NCBI GenBank assembly: GCA_001970955.1
Contig: MPUH01001131.1
Span: 1 to 23,196, forward strand
Source: Stentor coeruleus
Taxonomy: Eukaryota; Ciliophora; Heterotrichea; Heterotrichida; Stentoridae
Reading direction: 5' to 3'
DNA: 23,196 nucleotides
In this document: positions 17,567 through 23,196 of the stretch, one piece after another
How the letters are laid out: each line of letters begins with the position of its first letter
Numbering within the stretch: position 1 is the first letter of the stretch
The notes under the pieces: model-generated
Databases searched by the model: none
Told to the model about the DNA's origin: nothing
The model's input: the letters and a program-made list of their open reading frames with translations, nothing else
Translations under genes and position numbers: made by a program

Positions 17567-18466
17567 ATGTCTGGCTTTATTCATTCTGATGGACTAAAAA
17601 AGCTCAACCCACGAGAGCTGCCAGAGGAAAACCAGATATCTTCCCGGCTTCAAAAATTCTTAAACAAAATACCTTCAAATCAACCATCATCAAAAATTCT
17701 TGCAAAAATTAGCAAACCAAATGAAAAGCATATAGAACGAAAGCCGGCTCCAAGTCAAAATACTTCATCGAACAAGCCAAAGCCTAGAAATGATGCATAC
17801 CTCAAGCAATTAGAATATTCTAGAAATTACTCTGCGTATATAAATGACTACAATTCAGGAAAATCTCGCGATGATTTGTTTCCAGAGTCTGCTCTCGACA
17901 TGATTCCCAAATTCCAAAACATCCCAAAGAAATCTGAAAAAAGTGCAGATGACGGAAAAGCTTTATTTGATTTTTTGACTAAACCTAAAAATCAAGAAAC
18001 TAAAAAAAAAGCTAAACTTAAAGGTAAAGGCTTACTCCAACAAAATGAGATTTGGTGTGCTAGGTGCAAAAAGAATCACGACCCAAATTTCCATTTCAGA
18101 GAAAAAAAGCCTGCACCTAAGCCAAATCAAATACCTTTAAAAAGGCAATTTAACACAGAAGATAACTATAAAAACACAAATGAAGAATATTCTGATTATG
18201 AAGAGGACTATTATGATGATTACAGCGACGAAGAAAACGATGACTTTATTGTTCATGATGAAGATGAGGAAACTGTTAAGAAAATGGTTCGAAAAGTAAC
18301 AGGATTTGATCCATCACGATACAAGCACATTGATAGTCTTTCGACAAAAGGAATGGAAGCTTCGGCTGATCAAATTTTAAAAGAAGAAAGAATCAGTGCC
18401 AGGATTGGAAGCTACGAGGATGATATAGAATTAGAAAAACTCAAAAAGAAAAGGAAATATTTTTAA
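17567..18466 (+). CDS. SPT2-family chromatin protein (histone H3-H4 chaperone), 299 aa
   Basis: SPT2 proteins bind H3-H4 and DNA during transcription. The C-terminal family domain is clear: VKKMVRKVTGFDPSRY (237-252, equivalent to the 'I..MFGYDRRRY' block), then MEASADQILKEERISARIGS (263-282, equivalent to 'M.ASFDDI..EER.SA.I') and a final charged helix ending KLKKKRKYF. An acidic tract (207-236, rich in E, D and Y) precedes it, as in other family members. The N-terminal half is basic and probably disordered. Its motif DAYLKQLEYSRNYSAYINDY (76-95) may be an SPT2 N-terminal element. An unusual WCARCKKNHDPNFHF (163-177; C164, C167, H171, H176) could bind zinc. ATG 17567, stop TAA, no introns. 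Its end lies 11 nt from the convergent coiled-coil gene. Confidence 0.82.
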   Translation: MSGFIHSDGLKKLNPRELPEENQISSRLQKFLNKIPSNQPSSKILAKISKPNEKHIERKPAPSQNTSSNKPKPRNDAYLKQLEYSRNYSAYINDYNSGKSRDDLFPESALDMIPKFQNIPKKSEKSADDGKALFDFLTKPKNQETKKKAKLKGKGLLQQNEIWCARCKKNHDPNFHFREKKPAPKPNQIPLKRQFNTEDNYKNTNEEYSDYEEDYYDDYSDEENDDFIVHDEDEETVKKMVRKVTGFDPSRYKHIDSLSTKGMEASADQILKEERISARIGSYEDDIELEKLKKKRKYF

Positions 18467-18477
18467 CTAATTCAATA

Positions 18478-20847
18478 CTAAGCCAGGGTTTTGTCATTTT
18501 TTCTTCTAGACACAGCTTGTTTGAGAAATCTTTTAAAGTCTCCAGCAGTAGGTATAGGTTGAGGCAAATGGACCATTGAATTAGGTTGAGAAGATTTTTT
18601 ATTAATAGCAGGAAATCTTGGTGAATACGAAGGCATTTCTTGTGTTTCGATTGTTGATTCATTATTGTATATACTCCTCATATTAATCGGAGTGTTATAG
18701 TCTTCGTTTTGTATAAGTGAACTATCTTTAGTAAGCTTTTCTTTTACAGCTTTTTCTTTGACTGTTTTTTCTCTATAGATTTTATCCCTTAGGATTTGCT
18801 TGGGCTTTTCAGAAGGTTTTCTAGAAGTTAAGTCTAGGGATTCAGTTTTTTTCTTGACGTAAATTGAATCATCAGGATTTTCTGCAAGTGATGAAGTCAA
18901 AGAATTTTCTCTTTGTATGCTTTGGTCTAGGTCTAAATATTCATCTGTTTGCACTGCTCTGTCCCAGTTGTCAATCGGTGCTTCCCATTGCATCTGGAAA
19001 TCGGCTAGAACTGGTTTGCTGCTTTCTATAAAATTCAGCTCCCCACGCAGGGATGCAATTAATTTTGTCATGGTTTTAAAAGGGTTAGGGTCTTTTCTAA
19101 GCTCCTCAGGGCATTGATTTTTGTACTCATAAAAATCAATTTGGGCTTTTCTCAATTCAAATTCAAGAATTTTTCTATTGTTTTTATGGTTTGTAGCAAT
19201 TATATCAAGGTTGATAATCATATCCCTAAGCTCTTCTATAATCATTCCTCTTTGGTCTGCTAAAACAGTTTGTTCACTTAGTTCAGCCTTAGCAGCACCA
19301 ATAATATTATCTAAATTTTCTTGTAATTCTCTAACCTTTTCATGATCTTTAAGCATTCCTTCATACTTTTCATAACTGTTTTTAGCTTGCTGCCATATAT
19401 CTTCGACTTGCATAAGGTATGTATTTATTTGTTCATTAGCAATTTGCTTTGATTTTTCTGTATCTTTTTCATATTCCTCCATTCTTTCCTTGTAATCTTC
19501 ATCAACTCTCTCGAGTAGGATCTGATTGGTCTTAACTTTTCGTTTTAAATCCTCGTTACTAGCTCGTAATTCCATGTTTTCTTCCATTTCCTGCTTACTT
19601 TTTTCAGTATATTTTTGAAGAAGCAGCTCCATTTCTTCCATTTGCGCTCTCAAACTATTATTTTTAATAGTCATCTCATTTAAACGATCTTGAGTATTTA
19701 AAAGCTCTCTTGTAACATTTGTATGAACTTTATGCTCTTCTTCATATCTATAAATCCAGTTTTGTCTTACTGCCTTTTCTGATTCAAGTATATCTGTTAA
19801 ATTAGAAACTTTTTCCTGTAAAGTTGATTTTGTCGCTTCGAACTGTTTTTCCACAGTCTGCAGTTTTATTTGAATAGTTGTCATCTGTGATGTAATATTA
19901 ACTTCATTGTTTTTAAACTTCTCTTGTTCTTCTTTAAGTCCATGAATTATCACTCTATCTTCATGAAGCTCTTTTTCTCTATCAGCTAACCTTGATTTCA
20001 ATATTTCATTTTGTTCCTCAACGATTCTGCGTCCCTTATTCATTTCTTCAAGTCTTTCTTGAGATTGTTTAAACTGGTCACGTATTTCTGCTATCATGCC
20101 TTCAAGACTATCCCTTCTAACTTTCAAACTATCTCTTTCTTTTTCTAAACTGATTAGTATTGACTCTTGGTCTTCTGCTCTTTTTTTATATTTGTCAAGA
20201 TCAACACTTTTAACAGAATCATGCTCTTTCATTTTAACATACTCTTGCTGGAAATGCTTGTGCTTCTCAGTCTCATGATTAAGTGTATCTTCTAAATCCT
20301 GGATTCTTTTTAAATGCACCTCTTTTTCAACTTTTAGCTCATCAACCAATAGGTTTAATTTTCCGATATGCCCTTTTATAATTTCCATTGTGAATTTCAG
20401 GTCCTCGATTTCGATTTTTTTATGAGCAAGGTCATTTAATATCTGGTTATTCTGAGTATGGGAATTGCTTAAAGTAAGATTAAGCTTATCTATTTTATTA
20501 TAGCAATTTGTTAATCTTTGTTCAAGACTGGTATTAATAGTTTCAACCTGCTTGTATTTTTTAATAATTTTCTTGATTTCTTGCTCTGTTTCAAATTTAT
20601 ACTGGACGAGGACCAAATTTTTCTTTCTTTCATTTTGTAAGTTTTCAGTGCGTTGTTCAAGAGTTTGATTGAGCTTTTCCAAACTATCATTTACCAGTTT
20701 GATTTTAGACTCCATATCTCGAATTTTCGCATACATTTGATTAAGCTTGCTTTCAAATTGCAATCTCATTGTAACTTCTTCTTCATGCCCAGATCCTCTT
20801 TGGAGAAGTTCATCTTCTAATTCTTCTCTTTTTCTTATCTCATCCAT
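18478..20847 (-). CDS. Long coiled-coil protein, 789 aa (probably the main part of a gene that starts at 21599)
   Basis: The frame is an almost continuous coiled coil from MDEIRKREELEDELLQRGSG through about residue 560, rich in E/K/L heptads. A compact segment follows (ECPEELRKDPNPF-like region, about 590-640). Then comes a tail with the motif DRAVQTDEYLDL, a Lys/Glu repeat KTVKEKAVKEKLTKDSS and a basic C-terminus. VQTDE-type motifs are common in centrosomal and axonemal coiled-coil proteins. The first ATG is 20847, but coding-like text in this frame (TSIAKYSKDL) continues upstream to a TAA near 20888. The preceding 250-aa frame ends with TGA at 20847-20849, so the two frames abut. I infer one protein of about 1,040 aa interrupted by a single-base difference. 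No GT lies in the overlap, so no tiny intron can join them. Specific family unknown. Stop TAG. Confidence 0.8.
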   Translation of the reverse strand: MDEIRKREELEDELLQRGSGHEEEVTMRLQFESKLNQMYAKIRDMESKIKLVNDSLEKLNQTLEQRTENLQNERKKNLVLVQYKFETEQEIKKIIKKYKQVETINTSLEQRLTNCYNKIDKLNLTLSNSHTQNNQILNDLAHKKIEIEDLKFTMEIIKGHIGKLNLLVDELKVEKEVHLKRIQDLEDTLNHETEKHKHFQQEYVKMKEHDSVKSVDLDKYKKRAEDQESILISLEKERDSLKVRRDSLEGMIAEIRDQFKQSQERLEEMNKGRRIVEEQNEILKSRLADREKELHEDRVIIHGLKEEQEKFKNNEVNITSQMTTIQIKLQTVEKQFEATKSTLQEKVSNLTDILESEKAVRQNWIYRYEEEHKVHTNVTRELLNTQDRLNEMTIKNNSLRAQMEEMELLLQKYTEKSKQEMEENMELRASNEDLKRKVKTNQILLERVDEDYKERMEEYEKDTEKSKQIANEQINTYLMQVEDIWQQAKNSYEKYEGMLKDHEKVRELQENLDNIIGAAKAELSEQTVLADQRGMIIEELRDMIINLDIIATNHKNNRKILEFELRKAQIDFYEYKNQCPEELRKDPNPFKTMTKLIASLRGELNFIESSKPVLADFQMQWEAPIDNWDRAVQTDEYLDLDQSIQRENSLTSSLAENPDDSIYVKKKTESLDLTSRKPSEKPKQILRDKIYREKTVKEKAVKEKLTKDSSLIQNEDYNTPINMRSIYNNESTIETQEMPSYSPRFPAINKKSSQPNSMVHLPQPIPTAGDFKRFLKQAVSRRKNDKTLA

Positions 20848-21599
20848 CAAATCCTTTGAATATTTTGCAATTGAAGTCTTGAAAGGTTGATATTATCCAG
20901 CAATTGCCTCTGATGATCTTCCATTTTAAGTACCTGCTCTTTATAATCATTTTCTAGATGAGTTAGCCCTTCTTTTTTCTCTAAATTGAGAGTTGTTATA
21001 ATCATATCATAATCAAACTGACAGCAATACTCTAATAATATTGCATAAGCCTTCCATATCCCTGTGACAATTGTATACTTGTTTTTTGTGTGCTCTAAAA
21101 CTCTTCTTATAAGCTGGAAAAACCCTATTGAATATACAAAAAGCGATCGATAAATTCTATCAACATCTGAAGACGGCAACCCTGCATTAAGCAAAGTTGT
21201 TCTGTCAATACCGAACCTAACCAAAGGGACTTTAAGGTCCTGTTTAATAACCTGTTCAGGAAGATTTAAAATAGCAGCATCGGTTATTGTGTTATTAAGC
21301 CATGTTTCTAATATCCTGGCATTTAACTTTGAATTACCCTTCATTTCTTTCAATAGCAGATCAGGATCAGCAGCTGGATTCGCTGTCATCTCAGGAAGCA
21401 AAGATGAAATGCCTGACAAAGGATGTCTATGAAGTTTTAACCGCCGAGACATCATTTCTGACGTATTTTCCCCATATGTGCTTACGTTGTTTGAGCGATA
21501 CAAAGGTAGAATTGTAGAATTGCTGAGGAACTTTTGAGAAAGTTCAAGCTGGAGCCGCGATGTATCTACAGGGAGAACTTTGTTAGGAGGTTCAGTCAT
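20847..21599 (-). CDS. N-terminal domain of the coiled-coil gene, 250 aa, ending at a frame break
   Basis: Complete from ATG 21599 to TGA 20847-20849. Residues 1-90 are Ser/Leu/Pro-rich; residues about 90-210 look globular and helical (DVDRIYRSLFVYSIGFFQLI, then YAILLEYCCQFDYDMIITTL). From about 210 a coiled coil begins (THLENDYKEQVLKMEDHQRQ, ending LQLQNIQRI). This coil runs straight into the 789-aa frame if one base is added near 20850-20856 (CAAAGG). TGA is not used as a stop by any other intact gene here, which also suggests a break rather than a natural end. The LYRSLFVYSIGFF-type segment resembles N-terminal domains of sperm/ciliary coiled-coil proteins, but I cannot name the family. 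It is 63 nt from a divergent plus-strand gene. Confidence 0.7.
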   Translation of the reverse strand: MTEPPNKVLPVDTSRLQLELSQKFLSNSTILPLYRSNNVSTYGENTSEMMSRRLKLHRHPLSGISSLLPEMTANPAADPDLLLKEMKGNSKLNARILETWLNNTITDAAILNLPEQVIKQDLKVPLVRFGIDRTTLLNAGLPSSDVDRIYRSLFVYSIGFFQLIRRVLEHTKNKYTIVTGIWKAYAILLEYCCQFDYDMIITTLNLEKKEGLTHLENDYKEQVLKMEDHQRQLLDNINLSRLQLQNIQRI

Positions 21600-21662
21600 G
21601 TTATTAAATATAAATAAATCAAACTTTGAAAAAATCTGAATATGATGTAAAATACGGATTCA

Positions 21663-22682
21663 ATGTTTATTTCTTGTCAAAACAATTCTATGCTTGTTCC
21701 AGTTAATGCTCGAATACATAAGAAGATTGTGAGAAACAATTCATGTTGGAAAATGCCTAAGTCATCTTTTATATCTAGAACTGTTCAAAAACTTGAAAAG
21801 CCAGAAACTTCAAAATCGACTTTGCTAGTGAAAAAGTCTATTAATATACCTATGCCTCTAAAAAAGCATAAAGAGTATAGTTTTAATATAGATATGAATT
21901 TTAGCACATGCGAGGAGATGAAAGAAGTGCTTTCAAAAATTATTGACCAAGAAGTTGTAATTCTTAAGACATTAGAAGAAAGGTGTGCAATTGTTACAAA
22001 AATGATAAACTATTAATTCATCTTCGTGTCTTTCAGAAAAAGATGCTGAAAATCTTGTGAACCTAATTGAAGAAATGGGTAAAACTGTTATTAGAACTTC
22101 AGAAATGGAAATAGAATTAAGGTGAAAAATCGATTGTTTGAAAAAAAATCTTTGGAACTGGCTTCATTCAAAGCGAATTTCCAGTCACTACAAAAAAGAA
22201 ATCAACAATCTGAAAATGAACTAAAGGAACTTAGAGAAAAAATCAAGAACTTGCATGAAGAAAATATAAAACTCACGAAAATGAATGAAGCAGAAAAGCA
22301 TAGATCTTCTGAAGTAAACAATAAAATGCAGACTTTAGAAGATACTTTATGGGTTTTAGCTAATTCTGCTACAATGTCTCCTCAAGACTCTATTGTAAAA
22401 CTTAAAAGTGCTATTAATGCATTACTTAGAGATGCGTATGATTATAAAAAAGATATACAGAAATTGTAGTTTTTATATAGGAAATTCAAAAAGGAGGATA
22501 TTGAATTCAAACTACAATAGCTGTATAGGGAAAATGCGAAACTTAGAAATAAGCTAAAAGAATATAAAATGGAAACTAATGATGGATTGCTTTGCTCTGG
22601 AACTGAGTCTAGTTATAGGAAAATTAGCAACCATTTTAGTGTAATACCTGAAATTACAGCTGGACTTAATCATTTGCCATAA
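21663..22682 (+). pseudogene. Interrupted coiled-coil gene
   Basis: Begins with ATG 21663 (MFISCQNNSMLVPVNARIHK, then EEMKEVLSKIIDQEVVILKT, ending VTKMINY TAA at 22014-22016). A +1 step at that TAA continues NSSSCLSEKDAENLVNLIEE and MGKTVIRTSEMEIELR to TGA at 22123-22125. A -1 step returns to the first frame for KNRLFEKKSLELASFKANFQ and KELREKIKNLHEENIKL, up to DYKKDIQKL. The stop there (TAG 22467-22469) is removed by a canonical 15-nt intron (22466-22480), giving KLKFKKEDIEFKLQ. A second TAG (22518-22520) stands where Gln fits, before LYRENAKLRNKLKEYKMET and the likely true stop TAA at 22680-22682. So two shifts and one stop remain unexplained. It may be a decayed gene, or a gene with assembly indels. 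Divergent from the coiled-coil gene 63 nt upstream. Confidence 0.5.
22466..22480 (+). other. Probable 15-nt intron GTAGTTTTTATATAG
   Basis: GT...TAG, exactly 15 nt, in a coiled-coil frame. Retention gives an in-frame TAG; removal joins AAATT to GAAATTC and continues the same charged coil (KLKFKKEDIEFK). Confidence 0.6.
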
Positions 22683-22861
22683 GAGGAATAAAATTTATTA
22701 CTTTAAATTATATTATGCTTTTTTAATCAGCCTAAAACTTATACAAAACATTGAATTAACTATGATTAGAAATTACTTAGGCATTTTTACTTTTGATTTA
22801 GCATTTTTATATACCTTAAATATGATATATCTTTTAGATACGATCTTGGGTATCTTGAAAA

Positions 22862-23196
22862 ATGGTTATAAATGAGAAAAGCAAGCCTAGAAACTTGTTC
22901 ACAGCAAGCTTCAATAAAAATTAGATCAGAGATCTCTTATAAAAAAGTATGGAGAATGCGAAAAGACAAGAAATTTTTTACTTTTTTACTGTTTAGATTG
23001 CAGTGAGTTTACATGCACTTCTTGCTATTTACAAGTTCATAAAAATCATGAAATTATTCAAAATAACGCAGAATCATGCAAGGAATTGAAAAAAATACTA
23101 GAAACAAAACTTAAAAAAGCTAATGCTGAGAGATGTGAGACTTTAAATAGCAAGATTCAAGTACTTCAAACAAACCTTGGAAACTTAAGAGTATAT
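22862..23196 (+). pseudogene. B-box-like zinc finger + coiled-coil protein, 5' part, frame break, cut by right window edge
   Basis: Candidate ATGs are at 22862 and 22872. The latter reads MRKASLETCSQQASIKIRSE, ISYKK. A +1 step in the A6 run around 22940-22946 is then needed to reach YGECEKTRNFLLFYCLDCSE and FTCTSCYLQVHKNHEIIQ. This is a B-box-type Zn finger: C-x3-(T)...C-x2-C-x4-C-x2-C-x4-H-x2-H, with the first His replaced by Thr. It is followed by a coiled coil (CKELKKILETKLKKANAERC) to the window edge, an arrangement typical of TRIM-like B-box/coiled-coil proteins. The single shift at an A homopolymer could be an assembly indel. The alternative start at 22862 reads a third frame that ends at TAG near 22924. 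Confidence 0.5.

Noticed and set aside
1997..18466. Euplotes-type genome with routine +1 frameshifting
   Set aside because: Many genes share one long DNA segment rather than gene-sized chromosomes, and ten genes here are intact without shifts. Cys codons give no sign of TGA use.
22079..22094. Canonical-looking 16-nt intron GTAAAACTGTTATTAG
   Set aside because: Removing it moves the well-supported EKDAENLVNLIEEM frame into one that stops after a few codons. It also does not lead to the downstream coiled-coil frame.
1..23196. Condylostoma-type code with TAA/TAG as Gln
   Set aside because: The intact coiled-coil genes contain dozens of Gln residues, all CAA/CAG, so routine reassignment is not supported.
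1..23196. tRNA or rRNA genes
   Set aside because: I looked for T-loop-like GGTTCGA segments and long GC-rich structured stretches in the spacers and found none that could be supported.

Overview
The window looks like macronuclear-type DNA of a heterotrich ciliate, Stentor-like or close to it. It is AT-rich, densely packed with eukaryotic genes and mostly intronless. Where introns are needed they are only 15 nt long (GT...AG, usually GTAA...TAG), which is the heterotrich hallmark. All conserved tryptophans in the intact genes are TGG and the intact genes end in TAA or TAG, so no stop codon is clearly reassigned. One small broken reading frame has a TGA inside a membrane helix, so a Blepharisma-type code (TGA = Trp) is not fully excluded.

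Layout: (1) 1-1222 (-): N-terminal part of the class Ia ribonucleotide reductase large subunit, divergent from a complete calcineurin catalytic subunit (1997-3400, +). (2) 3676-5416 (-): a WDR20/CreC-type WD40 protein followed after 37 nt by a gankyrin/PSMD10-like ankyrin protein, both pointing to ubiquitin-proteasome biology. (3) 6277-6801 (+): a Tra2-like SR splicing regulator. (4) 7496-9172 (-): a coiled-coil protein with nine CxxC pairs at its C-terminus. (5) 9242-9716 (-): one or two small, possibly broken genes. (6) 9748-10884 (+): a charged CTFKP-motif protein, tail-to-tail with an ankyrin + double SAM-like protein (10907-12181, -, 15-nt intron). (7) 12243-13570 (-): a decayed PiggyBac-family transposase that still shows all three catalytic Asp motifs. 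(8) 14705-16078 (-): a striking fusion of a CAP/SCP domain, a KQEPPKPA repeat linker and a complete centrin. (9) 16531-17264 (-): a broken SAXO/MAP6-like axonemal microtubule gene. (10) 17567-18466 (+): an SPT2-family histone chaperone, tail-to-tail with a large coiled-coil protein (18478-21599, -) whose N-terminal domain lies in another frame. (11) 21663-23196 (+): a broken coiled-coil gene and the start of a broken B-box gene.

Two themes stand out. Intact housekeeping and regulatory genes with very short spacers (11, 22, 37 and 63 nt) alternate with stretches of recognisable but interrupted coding sequence. The interruptions are mostly single-base shifts plus TAA/TAG stops. They could be pseudogene decay, assembly indels or, less likely, translational frameshifting. 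Calcium signalling is represented twice, by calcineurin and by the CAP-centrin fusion; centrin-type proteins form contractile myonemes in heterotrichs.
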